Of a stretch of 64,000 nucleotides of DNA, positions 46,264 through 54,948 are shown in pieces (within the stretch, counting starts at the first letter, position 1; each line of letters begins with the position of its first letter). Origin of the DNA: Allomuricauda ruestringensis DSM 13258. GTDB lineage: Bacteria > Bacteroidota > Bacteroidia > Flavobacteriales > Flavobacteriaceae. The notes beneath the pieces were generated by a model. It made no database searches and was not told the origin of the DNA. It saw only the letters and a list, made by a program, of their open reading frames with translations. Made by a program: the position numbers and the translations under genes. The stretch spans positions 2,782,501-2,846,500 of the forward strand of contig NC_015945.1 in assembly GCF_000224085.1 (NCBI RefSeq), in the 5' to 3' direction.

Positions 46264-46319
46264 TATGTTCAATGGCTTAATTTTCCTATTTTTAAATCGT
46301 TGCTAAATAGCACTTAAAA

Positions 46320-46475
46320 TGTACGGCAATTCGATTTGACTTTCCTAAAGTCCGTACACTTCGATTTGACTTTTAGATAAAATGCAACTGGTTTTTAGGC
46401 CATGTTGTGCGCATCATTTTTGTCCCTACGGGACAGAAAGGAGGAGCAAGAGGATAGCGTGCTCGCGCAGCGCTA
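46320..46475 (+). other. Candidate origin of transfer (oriT)
   Basis: In the 420-bp gene-free stretch before the mobilisation genes lie, in order: TGTACGG (46320-46326) facing CCGTACA (46352-46358), with direct repeats TTCGATTTGACTTT at 46330-46343 and 46360-46373; hairpin TGTCCC-tac-GGGACA (46421-46435); and hairpin TAGCG-TGC...GCA-CGCTA (46455-46475). A direct plus inverted repeat array immediately 5' of relaxase genes is the usual form of an oriT. The nick site is not identifiable by eye. Confidence 0.5.
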
Positions 46476-46602
46476 CCGACCATAGTTGCTTCGCAAGGCC
46501 CTGTTCATAGGGGTTTTGAGGTGATGTTGAAAAACAGGGTGTTCGATTTTTGGTGAAAAAACCCGATCAGCCCAGTAAAAACGGGAAATTTTTGGTGAAA
46601 AA

Positions 46603-47190
46603 ATGGATAAAGGATACGAAAAAGAACGGTTTGCAGCCATGAAGATCAAAATCTCGGTGGCCCTAAAATTCAGGAGTTTTTCCAAGCGGCAAGGGAAGTC
46701 CCAATCCCTCACCTTGTTGGCCATGGTGGAATTCTTTGACCACAATGGCATCTCCCCGGACGAGCGGATGCACGAGACCATTGCAAGTCTCAAATACCTG
46801 ATCAAAAGACGCTTCAATGTCATGGTCGCCATTATGCGCAGTATCGAAAAGGAACAGACCTTGCCCACGGTCAGTATGATCCAGGCACTCTTTCAGCAAG
46901 AACTGGAGTCCGATGGAGAGGAGGGATGGGAAGGGGACTTCGATTTTTTCGAACAGCAGCTGACCGAAAAGAAAATACCTTCCAATCCCGAACTCTTGGA
47001 TACGGAAACCACGGTTCCCAAGATCCTGCACGAACATCTGAAGGAGCAAATGGAGGAATTGAAGCGGGACTTTGGGTATGTCCTGGACCATCTAAGCTTG
47101 GTGAAAAACCGCCTTGGGAAGGATTACCTCAAATTGGACCTTGATCCTGAGGCCATTGAAAAGTACCGACAAAAAATCAAAAACCTATAA
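46603..47190 (+). CDS. BfmA/BtgA-family mobilisation accessory protein
   Basis: 195 residues, cytosolic. FAAMKIKISVALKFRSFSKRQGKSQSLTLLAMVEFF is the ribbon-helix-helix-like N-terminus of the BfmA/BtgA family, followed by helical, Lys/Glu-rich segments. These proteins bind oriT and help the relaxase. It precedes the relaxase gene by 2 bp and follows the candidate oriT by about 130 bp. The in-frame ATG at 46639 is a possible alternative start. Confidence 0.75.
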   Translation: MDKGYEKERFAAMKIKISVALKFRSFSKRQGKSQSLTLLAMVEFFDHNGISPDERMHETIASLKYLIKRRFNVMVAIMRSIEKEQTLPTVSMIQALFQQELESDGEEGWEGDFDFFEQQLTEKKIPSNPELLDTETTVPKILHEHLKEQMEELKRDFGYVLDHLSLVKNRLGKDYLKLDLDPEAIEKYRQKIKNL

Positions 47191-47192
47191 AT

Positions 47193-48212
47193 ATGTATAT
47201 CGCCATTACACCTCAACAACTGGGGAACAACCATCGGGGCAGTGCCGGGGACTTTGTCAAGTATCTGGAAAAGGAGAACGAGGGGAAATCCCCGGAAGAC
47301 CGGGAACTGTTTTTCAACCAGAGGGAAAACGACATCGAGGCCGAAAGGGTCATCGCCGAGATCGATACCAACACCGGCAAACTGTCCAAGCGAGACCCCA
47401 AGTTCTATTCCATTATGGTCAGCCCTTCCCAGGCAGAATTGAAGCATATCGGGGATGATCCCGAAAAACTGAAACAGTACACCCGTGAACTCATGAAGCG
47501 CTACGCTGCTTCCTTTTACCGAGACAATGAGGTGACGGTAAAAGATGTGCTGTATTTCGCAAAACTGGAACGGGAACGGACCTACTCCGAGAAAGATAAA
47601 GCGGTCAAGGAAAACCAGGTCTATGCCAGTAAGATATTGGAACTGCATCACCAGGTCAGAGCTGTTCATAGGGGAGAAGCACAAGGGGATATCGCAAAGC
47701 TCGAAGAGCGAATCCAAGCCTTGGAACGGGAAGCACCGCATAAGCTGAACGGCAGACGTATTGTTCCCGGGATGGCCAAGGAAGGTAAGCAGAGCCATAT
47801 CCATATCATCGTCAGCCGAAAAGATGTCACGAATTCCCATAGTCTTTCCCCGGGATCCAAGTTCCGGACCTCTGAAACCATCCTCAATGGGGAAAAAGTA
47901 AAACAGGGCTTTGATCGGGATAAATTCTATCGGGCTGCTGAAAAAACATTCGACACGAAGTTTGGCTATCGAAGGAACTTTGTGGAGACCTACCATGCCC
48001 GTAATCTATTGGATAAGGACCCCAAACGCTTCTTTGCGACACTCTTGGGACTTCCCGTCAATGAAAAGCAGGCCGCCAAGGAGTTGTTGTTCAAGGCAGG
48101 GGTCAAGGTGCCGAGCATACCGACCAACACCGCACAGTTGGCCTACAAGGCCTTGATGCAATTAAAAAAGGGTATCGGAAAGGCCATGGAATCTGGATCG
48201 ATAGGAATTTAA
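47193..48212 (+). CDS. DUF5712-family relaxase (MobB-type)
   Basis: 339 residues. Metal-binding H202-I-H204 with IIVSR following (KQSHIHIIVSRKD) is the relaxase histidine motif, and the N-terminal MYIAITPQQLGNN... plus FYSIMVSPSQAELKHIG pattern is that of the DUF5712 mobilisation family of Bacteroidetes elements. The catalytic Tyr is probably among Y72, Y107 or Y114 but cannot be fixed by eye. It nicks oriT and leads the strand into the type IV channel of the tra operon at 20.8-27.6 kb. Followed after 11 bp by the coupling protein gene. Confidence 0.75.
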   Translation: MYIAITPQQLGNNHRGSAGDFVKYLEKENEGKSPEDRELFFNQRENDIEAERVIAEIDTNTGKLSKRDPKFYSIMVSPSQAELKHIGDDPEKLKQYTRELMKRYAASFYRDNEVTVKDVLYFAKLERERTYSEKDKAVKENQVYASKILELHHQVRAVHRGEAQGDIAKLEERIQALEREAPHKLNGRRIVPGMAKEGKQSHIHIIVSRKDVTNSHSLSPGSKFRTSETILNGEKVKQGFDRDKFYRAAEKTFDTKFGYRRNFVETYHARNLLDKDPKRFFATLLGLPVNEKQAAKELLFKAGVKVPSIPTNTAQLAYKALMQLKKGIGKAMESGSIGI

Positions 48213-48223
48213 ACTTTTCAATT

Positions 48224-49819
48224 ATGGAAGAAATAGAAGCAATGTACAGTCTATGGTCAGTACTACTGGGAGGAGGGATATCGGTCGTGTTCAATAGGTA
48301 TGTAAAATACGGGTATGTGTATTTTGTTGGAATCCTTGTAATTGCGGTTTTGACCACAGCCTGGGCACAACATTGGGATGATTTTTTAAAAGGGTCCTTG
48401 ACCCTTTGGCTCCCCTTGTTTTTTGTGCATACCGTGATCTATGGCCTGGTGGATTACCATAGGGACGCTCCCAAAAAATCCAAAGTTTTCGAGGTGAAAC
48501 TAAAAGTCCGTGGAAGACCTTTGGTCTTGGGGAATATTCGAAGGGGCGTTTCCGTGATGGCCTCGGCAGGAAGTGGAAAGACCGAAAGTATCATCTATGG
48601 GTTGCTGCAACATTTTCGAAAGCAAAGGTTTTCCGGGATCATCCACGATTACAAGGATTTTGAGATCACGGAAATGGCCTATCCGCTATGGAAGGACAAA
48701 AAGGTGCCTTTTCGGATCGTGTCCTTTGGCCCCATATACCATCGGGTCAATCCCATTGCCCCTAAATACCTGCCCGATGAGGAAAGCGTGCACGAGGTGT
48801 CACGGGTACTGTTGGAAAACCTCATGGAGCATAGGGACTCGGGTGAGAACAGTACTTCCCGCTTCTTTAAGGATGCCGCTGAGGGTCTGGTCAGTGGGCT
48901 TATTTGGCGATTAAAAACGGATTATCCCCAATACTGTACCTTGCCCCATCTGATGGCCCTTTACCAACAGTTGGCCACCAAAAGCCTGATCAAGTTTTTA
49001 CGGGGGAACATCACCTCTCGTGCCATGGCCGATGCCTTTATCAGTGGAATGGGTTCCGATCGGCAGACGGCAGGGGTCCTCAGTACCCTGGCCAATGCCA
49101 TTAAAAAGATTGCTACACGAAAGATTTTTATGGTCCTCTCCAAGGATGAGATTCCCTTGGATATCAATACGGAAAAACACCCGTCCATTATTTGCTTGGT
49201 GAACAATCCGCAAAAGGATGCTTCCTTGTCCCCAGTAATCGCCACGATTATTCACACGATCTCGAAACAGATGAGCCAACGCAACCGTAAACCCTCCTTT
49301 ATGTTGTTGGAAGAGGCCTCTACCTTACGGTTGTTGAACATGCACCGGATACCGGCGACCTTGAGGAGCTATGATATCGTGAGTGTTTATGTGCTACAGG
49401 ATAAGATCCAAAATGATATGATGTATGGCGAGAAGGCGAGCAAGGCGATACTTTCCAATCTATCCTATCAGTTCTTTGGAAAGGTCAACGACCCGGATAC
49501 GGCACGGTATTACGAGCGTTTTTTTGAACTGGTCAAAATACCAACTAGGAGTGTGAGCAAGAGTTCGGGACTGAACCTGGAACGACGGATCACGGAAGGG
49601 GAAAAGGAAGTATCCAAAAGGCGTGCCGAGGTGTTCTTTCGGTTGAAAGAGGGGGAGTTTGTGGTGTTTGCAGATGGGAAGGATCGGAAGGTTCGGTTTC
49701 CGAGGCCTGAGATTCCCAAAGGCTTGCCCGATCCGTTGGAGGTTACGGAGGAAGCGTTGGAACAGCATTACTTGAAGGTGCACCGGGAGATCAGTTCGAT
49801 TTTTAAGGGTTTGCAATAA
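48224..49819 (+). CDS. VirD4/TraG-type coupling protein
   Basis: 531 residues. Two membrane helices near the N-terminus (about 32-50 and 60-78), then a RecA-like ATPase with Walker A A113-S-A-G-S-G-K119-T (MASAGSGKTES) and Walker B in SFMLLEEAS near residue 365. The type IV coupling protein links the relaxase-DNA complex to the channel. It ends just before a converging gene at 49834. It is the only coupling protein in the window, so it must serve the distant tra operon if the element is self-transmissible. Confidence 0.88.
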   Translation: MEEIEAMYSLWSVLLGGGISVVFNRYVKYGYVYFVGILVIAVLTTAWAQHWDDFLKGSLTLWLPLFFVHTVIYGLVDYHRDAPKKSKVFEVKLKVRGRPLVLGNIRRGVSVMASAGSGKTESIIYGLLQHFRKQRFSGIIHDYKDFEITEMAYPLWKDKKVPFRIVSFGPIYHRVNPIAPKYLPDEESVHEVSRVLLENLMEHRDSGENSTSRFFKDAAEGLVSGLIWRLKTDYPQYCTLPHLMALYQQLATKSLIKFLRGNITSRAMADAFISGMGSDRQTAGVLSTLANAIKKIATRKIFMVLSKDEIPLDINTEKHPSIICLVNNPQKDASLSPVIATIIHTISKQMSQRNRKPSFMLLEEASTLRLLNMHRIPATLRSYDIVSVYVLQDKIQNDMMYGEKASKAILSNLSYQFFGKVNDPDTARYYERFFELVKIPTRSVSKSSGLNLERRITEGEKEVSKRRAEVFFRLKEGEFVVFADGKDRKVRFPRPEIPKGLPDPLEVTEEALEQHYLKVHREISSIFKGLQ

Positions 49820-49833
49820 TCTTGACGAAAAGT

Positions 49834-50604
49834 TCAATTTTCCTTTAAAAAAGAACCCGGTCTATTAATATGAGGTGGTACATATTTTTCAATGATATAC
49901 TCTGTAATCTCATCTAAAGTCTTTCCAGTGGTTGGGTGAAGCCCTGGAGCTGTGAAGTATTCAATTTCATCATCTTTATTTTTGGTGTACCAAATTAGGG
50001 GCTGGTTGGTTTGATCAGAAAAAAATTGGGTGGCCATATTCACCTCTACTTTTTTGAAATTTTTCATTTTTTTGGAATCCAAAGGATCAATGGAAGTACC
50101 ATATGTGGACAATGGTCCTTTATCACAGGAAATGGGAACATATACAGAGTCTGCCCAAGTCATGCATTTTTCATTATTGACCGCATTTTTCGATTCGTTT
50201 ACGGGCCATATATTATAAACCATGATCAATAAAATTATTCCAATCACGACGAGTATGGTAGACTTGAGTCTTGTCGCTGAAGTTGGCTCCGAAACGGTAT
50301 CTGTTGGTGGCTTTTCTTGTTCTTCGGTTTTGCCCTCATTTTTTATGAAACCCACATAATTTTCAAAACCTAAATATTGACAAAAAAGGTCAATGCTCTC
50401 TGCATTACGTTCACTTACCGTCGTGTCCTTTATGATATGGCGGTCATACGCCCTTTCCAAGGTGCGATAGCTGATATATCCGTGATTTTCCTGGATTTGA
50501 TTTGCGATATGTTTGGAAAGGGCACTTTTCTTCTGGGAAACACACTCGGTTTTGGCCTTGGCAAAAACCTTTTGAACGATTTCACCGATTCTGTTGTCAT
50601 CCAT
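49834..50604 (-). CDS. Membrane-tethered HTH-like protein, short form
   Basis: 256 residues from ATG 50604. The cytosolic N-domain (about 1-85: SALSKHIANQIQENHGYISYRTLERAYDRHII, then SIDLFCQYLGFENYVGFI) has the same pattern as the N-domain of the gene at 8095-9366, both ending in a YLGxxxxxxF motif. One membrane helix (about 112-130) and a ~120-residue extracytoplasmic part follow. Probably a membrane-bound regulator; the target is unknown. Convergent with the coupling protein gene; ATG starts above 50604 would add an unlikely tail. Confidence 0.5.
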   Translation of the reverse strand: MDDNRIGEIVQKVFAKAKTECVSQKKSALSKHIANQIQENHGYISYRTLERAYDRHIIKDTTVSERNAESIDLFCQYLGFENYVGFIKNEGKTEEQEKPPTDTVSEPTSATRLKSTILVVIGIILLIMVYNIWPVNESKNAVNNEKCMTWADSVYVPISCDKGPLSTYGTSIDPLDSKKMKNFKKVEVNMATQFFSDQTNQPLIWYTKNKDDEIEYFTAPGLHPTTGKTLDEITEYIIEKYVPPHINRPGSFLKEN

Positions 50605-50987
50605 AATAGGTAAAAGTACAAATTTAGAATAGACCGTTTTGTGATTTTGTACTCTGGACCCCTTGAATTCATTGGTGTCCAAAAGATGTCCAATACAAGT
50701 CTATTCTTTGTCCGCAATCTTGATCAACACTTCAATTTACTTTGTTGCAGAAAATGGATTCCGCTATGTGTTGCTGACATAGCCGTTCTAGAAAATTCAT
50801 TTTTATGGGATGCTGCAATGTGACCTGTATAGGGTTCATTGGAAAGTAACCTAAAGGGTCACATGCAGTTTCCACTTTCCAACCATAGCAAAGGAGTACT
50901 CCAAAACTCGTAGGGTGGCTGTAAAACTCCATCGCTCCGGAAAATCCGGACAGCCCCCTCTTTGTTAAATCTTAAAATTTCATAAAA
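50605..50987. other. 383-bp intergenic region
   Basis: No gene was found. It contains an interrupted inverted repeat TGTGACC / GGTCACA around 50819-50864 and a T-rich leader just before the small lipoprotein gene at 50988. Confidence 0.45.
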
Positions 50988-51164
50988 ATGAAAAAAGTGT
51001 TTTGGGCCTTGATGGCCGTTGTTTTGAATATGTTTCTGTTCTCTTGTTCCACTACGGATACGGCTGAGATTGAGAGCGAATATGATATGGTCGCGACCGA
51101 AGGTGATGACCAAGATCCGACCCCACCACCACCTCCACCACCCCCCGGAGAAGGTGATCAGTAA
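50988..51164 (+). CDS. Tiny proline-rich lipoprotein
   Basis: 58 residues: MKKVFWALMAVVLNMFLFSC is a lipoprotein signal with lipobox, followed by an acidic stretch (TAEIESEYDMVATEGDDQD) and a PTPPPPPPPPGEGDQ tail. The signal peptide resembles those of the LRR lipoproteins at 3050 and 6282. A terminator follows at 51184-51215 and then the sensor kinase. Possible role: a small surface or periplasmic partner of that kinase. No family is known to me. Confidence 0.6.
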   Translation: MKKVFWALMAVVLNMFLFSCSTTDTAEIESEYDMVATEGDDQDPTPPPPPPPPGEGDQ

Positions 51165-51183
51165 GAATAATTTCATTAATTTG

Positions 51184-51215
51184 AGCCATGTCTGGAAATC
51201 GGACATGGCTTTTTT
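51184..51215 (+). terminator. Intrinsic terminator before the sensor kinase gene
   Basis: AGCCATGTC (51184-51192) and GACATGGCT (51202-51210) with a 9-base loop, then a T run. It lies only 24 bp before the kinase start, so it may act as an attenuator between the lipoprotein and kinase genes. Confidence 0.8.
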
Positions 51216-51238
51216 AATGAACCACAACTTCTTTATTC

Positions 51239-53182
51239 TTGAAACGGTACCCATTCCTTATCATATTGACGATTTTAGTTTCCTGTGTACCATCCGATAA
51301 AGGTGGGACAAGGGTTGTTTCGGATAAAAACGACAGTATAAACATCTACTATACTCGCTCCATTGGTAAGGATGTTTCATTGGAAGAAAAAAGGGAAAGT
51401 ATAGACAGGGCCCTTTTCTTGGCCAGAGATCTGGAAGCGGATTCCATCTTGGGCAAGTTGATGTACAAAAAAAGTTCCTTGCTCTTTCAAGCTGGGGACT
51501 ACGATAGCTTGGTGGCTTACCATGACAGTTTTATCACAATGCGATCCCAATTTGATAACCCTAGAATAAGGGCGTCCCAGTACTACCTAATGGGCTATTA
51601 TTATGATCGGGTCCGGTCTGATTATAGCAAGGTATTTGAAAATTACAGTGCAGCCAAAAGCCAGTTCGAATTGGCAAAAGACAGCAGCTGGACAGGGAAG
51701 TGCTTATTGTTTATGGGGGTTATCCAGAAGAACCAAAATGATTTTTTCGGAAGCAAGGAAACCGTGACCGAGGCCCTGCAATTTTTGAGGGAATCTCATG
51801 ACAGTACTGAAATTGTCCAATGTTATGGGCTCTTGGCTACTAACCATAGGAAGTTATTAAATTTCGAGGATGCCATATTCTATTATTCCAAGGCCATTAA
51901 AAATAGCAATTCTAAGGATGATAGGGTTGCATTTGAAAACAATTTGGCAGCCACCTATATTGATGATGGAAGATATGAAGAGGCCATAGTACTTTTAGAT
52001 AAGATTATGGGAAATACAGCTTTGGATTCCACTCCTGTGGTTTATGCAAGGATATTGGATAATTTGTCCTATGCCCAATGGCTATCCGTGAATAGGGACG
52101 TTGAAGAAGCTTTGCAAAAAGCCCTACAATTTAGAAAGGTGAAAAATGATATACGAGGGCAAATAGCCAGCTATACTCATTTAGGGGAATATTTTATGGA
52201 AAAACGGCCCCAAGTGTCCCGTGCTTATCTGGACACTGTAATCCAATTGGCACAAAGAATCAAAGTACCAAGGGCGGAGACCGATGCATTGAAGTTCCTG
52301 ATGCAGATAAGTCCCGAAAATGTAAAACTCCGTGACCGCTACATATTTTTGATCGATAGTCTTGATGCTAAAGAAACGATGGTCAAGACCCAATTCGCCA
52401 AATACAAATACGACGACAAGCTGAAGCAAGAATCCATCTTGAGATTGGAAAAAGAAAATGCGGAACAAGCCTTGTTGGCCACCGAGGAACGCAGTAAGAA
52501 AACCATGTCCTACCTAGGTTCCATAGTCTTATTGTTGGGCCTGAGCTTTGCCATTTATTTTTTTGGTCAACGTACCAAACGTTTAAAAGAGCGAAACAAA
52601 CTCGCCAAGTTGGAGGCTACCCTCGAAACGGAAGCTGATATGTCCCGACGGCTCCATGATGATTTTGGAGCGGGCCTCAACCAGACCATGCTGATGGTAC
52701 AGGGGGATATGGATCGGTCAAAGATCTTAGATCGCTTGGATGGACTCTATAACCAAAGCAGGAATTTTTCCAGGGAGGTCAATGAGGTGAGCACGGGAGG
52801 CCTATTTAAGGCTGAGTTTTTGGAAATGCTACGTTTTCGAACCCCAAATGAGGCGAACCTTTTTGTTACCGGTGTCAAGGATATTGATTGGGGTGAAATG
52901 GCCCCTTTATCGCAAAAAGTGCTCTTCAAGGTGATACAGGAACTGATGATCAATATGGGCAAACATAGTAAGGCAAATGTGGTCACCATTGGATTCAAAC
53001 ATACCGGAAAAACCATAGTGGTGAAGTATTCCGATAATGGTGTAGGGGCATCCAAGGAAGAACTAAATGCCAAAAATGGTCTTCGGAATACGGAAAAGCG
53101 TATTCAGGCCATTGGAGGAACCGTTATTTTTGATTCCGGTAAGGGTGAGGGCTTTACGGCCCATATCACGATTCCGTTTTAA
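51239..53182 (+). CDS. Sensor histidine kinase with TPR-type periplasmic domain
   Basis: 647 residues from TTG 51239. It starts with a lipobox-like signal (LVSCVPSDKGG). Residues about 30-390 are helical with TPR-like repeats, a periplasmic sensor. One membrane segment at about 423-442 is followed by a dimerisation helix with H473 (RRLHDDFGAGLNQ) and a HATPase domain with NxxKH (NMGKHSKANVVTIGF) and DNGVGASKEEL. This is the NarL/DesK-type HisKA_3 class. It pairs with the response regulator 14 bp downstream. Cys-anchor plus membrane helix would tether the sensor twice; the signal may be a normal secretion peptide instead. Confidence 0.85.
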   Translation: MKRYPFLIILTILVSCVPSDKGGTRVVSDKNDSINIYYTRSIGKDVSLEEKRESIDRALFLARDLEADSILGKLMYKKSSLLFQAGDYDSLVAYHDSFITMRSQFDNPRIRASQYYLMGYYYDRVRSDYSKVFENYSAAKSQFELAKDSSWTGKCLLFMGVIQKNQNDFFGSKETVTEALQFLRESHDSTEIVQCYGLLATNHRKLLNFEDAIFYYSKAIKNSNSKDDRVAFENNLAATYIDDGRYEEAIVLLDKIMGNTALDSTPVVYARILDNLSYAQWLSVNRDVEEALQKALQFRKVKNDIRGQIASYTHLGEYFMEKRPQVSRAYLDTVIQLAQRIKVPRAETDALKFLMQISPENVKLRDRYIFLIDSLDAKETMVKTQFAKYKYDDKLKQESILRLEKENAEQALLATEERSKKTMSYLGSIVLLLGLSFAIYFFGQRTKRLKERNKLAKLEATLETEADMSRRLHDDFGAGLNQTMLMVQGDMDRSKILDRLDGLYNQSRNFSREVNEVSTGGLFKAEFLEMLRFRTPNEANLFVTGVKDIDWGEMAPLSQKVLFKVIQELMINMGKHSKANVVTIGFKHTGKTIVVKYSDNGVGASKEELNAKNGLRNTEKRIQAIGGTVIFDSGKGEGFTAHITIPF

Positions 53183-53196
53183 TAAAAAAAACCACT

Positions 53197-53862
53197 ATGT
53201 TCAAAAAAGTATTGATTGCCGAGGATTTTCAGGATACCAATCAGGGGATTTCTGAAATGTTGCGGGATACATTGCATATTCCTGTGCTACAGGATGAACT
53301 CTATTGTGATAAGGCATACAACCGTTTAAAATATGCTGCAACCAAAAATGAACCTTTTGAATTATTGATCACCGACCTGTTTTTTAAACGTGACCATGTA
53401 CAACGGAAGCTTACTTCGGGACTTCAACTGATAGGGGCCGCTAGGGCCCTTCAGCCCAACTTAAAGGTCATCGTGAATTCCATGGAGGACAACCCGGTCA
53501 CGGTCAATGCACTTTTCAAGGAAGAAAAGATCAACGGTTATGTATGCAAGGGACGCCACGGGCTTACCGAATTGGTCAATGCTGTTCAGGAAGTCTATCA
53601 TAACCGTACCTATGTGTCCCCTGGCATCGACTTGAATGTTTCCAATAACGTATTTGAACTCGAAGAGTTCGACCTGATGATTCTGCAAAGTTTGGCGGGA
53701 GGACTTACCAAAAAGGAGATTTCGGAAAAGTTCAAAAAGGAGCATATCACCCCTAACAGCGAAAGTACTATAGACAAAAGGGTCAGTAAAATGTTCGATG
53801 AATTCGGGGCCAAGAACACCAATCATTTGATCGCAAAAATGATCCGGGAGGAAAAGATCTGA
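53197..53862 (+). CDS. Response regulator, partner of the kinase at 51239
   Basis: 221 residues. Receiver domain with the ED pocket at residues 8-9, phosphoacceptor D60 (LLITDLFFK) and CKGRHG around residue 112. The C-terminus has a LuxR-like HTH (GGLTKKEISEKFKKEHITPNSESTIDKRVSKM). Spacing of 14 bp to the kinase shows co-transcription. A hairpin terminator follows 30 bp after the stop. Targets unknown; the PEGA lipoprotein and small genes behind twin hairpins downstream are possible. Confidence 0.88.
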   Translation: MFKKVLIAEDFQDTNQGISEMLRDTLHIPVLQDELYCDKAYNRLKYAATKNEPFELLITDLFFKRDHVQRKLTSGLQLIGAARALQPNLKVIVNSMEDNPVTVNALFKEEKINGYVCKGRHGLTELVNAVQEVYHNRTYVSPGIDLNVSNNVFELEEFDLMILQSLAGGLTKKEISEKFKKEHITPNSESTIDKRVSKMFDEFGAKNTNHLIAKMIREEKI

Positions 53863-53891
53863 TTTATAGTTTGTTAGTGAACCTTTGAATT

Positions 53892-53922
53892 TCCCTTGCA
53901 GATATCTGTAAGGGATTTTTTT
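53892..53922 (+). terminator. Terminator-like palindrome, copy 1
   Basis: TCCCTTGCAGATATCTGTA followed by AGGGAT is a near-perfect palindrome (one mismatch) with a T run behind it. A related copy stands at 54441-54464, and both are followed by a similar AGGTTTGA leader. Confidence 0.75.
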
Positions 53923-53965
53923 GTTTTAAGGCTAGGTTTGACCAACATATAGAATCAATACAATT

Positions 53966-54349
53966 ATGAGAAAAACCATCATTCTAAGCATTTCGTTATT
54001 AATTGTCGCATCCCTGAGTTTTAGTAGTTGTGCCACCTTGTTCGGAAAAAAGAGCCATGCATTGGCCGTAGGTTCGGATCCCGCAGGTGCTGAGGTGTAT
54101 GTCAATGGATTTAAAATGGGCACTACGCCCGTTGAGCTCAACCTGAAGGCTGATAAGAGTTATACCATTGAATACAGGAAGGAAGGTTATCAGAATGTAA
54201 CCCGCATCGTTAACACAAGGGTGGGGGCCGGTTGGATAGTGCTGGATGTACTTGGAGGACTAATTCCCATTGTTGTGGATGCAGCTACCGGAAATTGGAA
54301 CAAACTCGATCAAGATGCCGTCAATGCCGTATTGGAAGAGCAACAGTAG
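53966..54349 (+). CDS. PEGA-domain lipoprotein
   Basis: 127 residues. Lipobox SFSSC (Cys near residue 22). The PEGA domain (about 36-80) is clear: VGSDPAGAEVYVNGFKMGTTPVEL then YTIEYRKEGYQ. Residues 84-112 contain a hydrophobic stretch (AGWIVLDVLGGLIPIVVDA). PEGA domains are found in envelope and surface-layer-associated proteins. It is flanked by two related hairpin leaders, and sits just behind a two-component pair that may regulate it. Confidence 0.8.
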   Translation: MRKTIILSISLLIVASLSFSSCATLFGKKSHALAVGSDPAGAEVYVNGFKMGTTPVELNLKADKSYTIEYRKEGYQNVTRIVNTRVGAGWIVLDVLGGLIPIVVDAATGNWNKLDQDAVNAVLEEQQ

Positions 54350-54440
54350 TAGCCAAAAATCCATAACACTGACCATTTTTGTTCACTTTAAAAGAGTGGT
54401 GTACTAACGTTCACCAAAAATTTTTTGGACCACATTGATG

Positions 54441-54475
54441 TCCCTTACAGATTTCTGTAAGGGATTAATTTTTTA
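54441..54475 (+). terminator. Terminator-like palindrome, copy 2
   Basis: Perfect inverted repeat TCCCTTACAGA-tt-TCTGTAAGGGA (54441-54464) followed by a T-rich stretch. Similar to the palindrome at 53892 and likewise followed by AGGTTTGA, as if the whole leader was duplicated. Confidence 0.7.
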
Positions 54476-54504
54476 TAGGGGTAGGTTTGAAAATATAATC
54501 AATA

Positions 54505-54663
54505 ATGATCGATATGGCAGTAAAACATATTCCAACAGGAGAAGTACACAAAGGATACAAGGGAGGAATTACAGATTGTGGATTTGATACAAGGGCAAAG
54601 CCAGACCATTGGGAAGAAAGCGTTGAGAAAATTACATGCGATAAAAAAGGATGTAAAAATTAG
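54505..54663 (+). CDS. 52-residue cysteine-containing protein
   Basis: Starts MIDMAVKHIPTGEVHKGYKGG and ends EKITCDKKGCKN. Three cysteines (one in TDCGFD, two in TCDKKGC) could bind a metal or form a disulfide. There is no signal peptide. The next gene starts 12 bp later, so it heads a small operon with the Cas2-like and HsdR-N-like genes. No family is recognised. Confidence 0.55.
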   Translation: MIDMAVKHIPTGEVHKGYKGGITDCGFDTRAKPDHWEESVEKITCDKKGCKN

Positions 54664-54674
54664 CTATTGGTAAA

Positions 54675-54944
54675 ATGGGGTCGTTTTTAATTTCATATGA
54701 TTTGTATGTTCCAATTCGAAATCATCAACTATTGGTTGAAGAAATACAAAGAATTGGAAACTGTAGGCAATGTTTGGATTCGTTGTGGGTGGTAAAATCC
54801 AATGAAACCTGTGGTTTAATAAAGGAGCGGCTCACCAAACATATCGATAGGGACGATAAACTCCTTGTCGTTGGATTAAAACCCCACTGGGCCGTACATA
54901 ATCTGAGTAAGGACTGTACCGATTGGCTATCTAAAAAAATATAA
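54675..54944 (+). CDS. Cas2-like / SinR-type small ferredoxin-fold protein
   Basis: 89 residues. MGSFLISYDLYVPIRNHQLLVEEIQRIGN, then CLDSLWVVKSNETCGLIKERL and DDKLLVVGLKPHWA follow the Cas2-like pattern (SYDL near the start, W-V-V strand, acidic DD before the last strand). No CRISPR array or cas1 is in the window, so this belongs to the stand-alone Cas2-like/SinR-type group, where members can be nucleases or inactive. Gap to the next gene is 4 bp. Confidence 0.6.
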   Translation: MGSFLISYDLYVPIRNHQLLVEEIQRIGNCRQCLDSLWVVKSNETCGLIKERLTKHIDRDDKLLVVGLKPHWAVHNLSKDCTDWLSKKI

Positions 54945-54948
54945 GAAC

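Noticed and set aside
54675..54944. Possible CRISPR locus because of a Cas2-like protein
   Set aside because: No repeat-spacer array and no Cas1 are present; the protein fits the stand-alone Cas2-like group.
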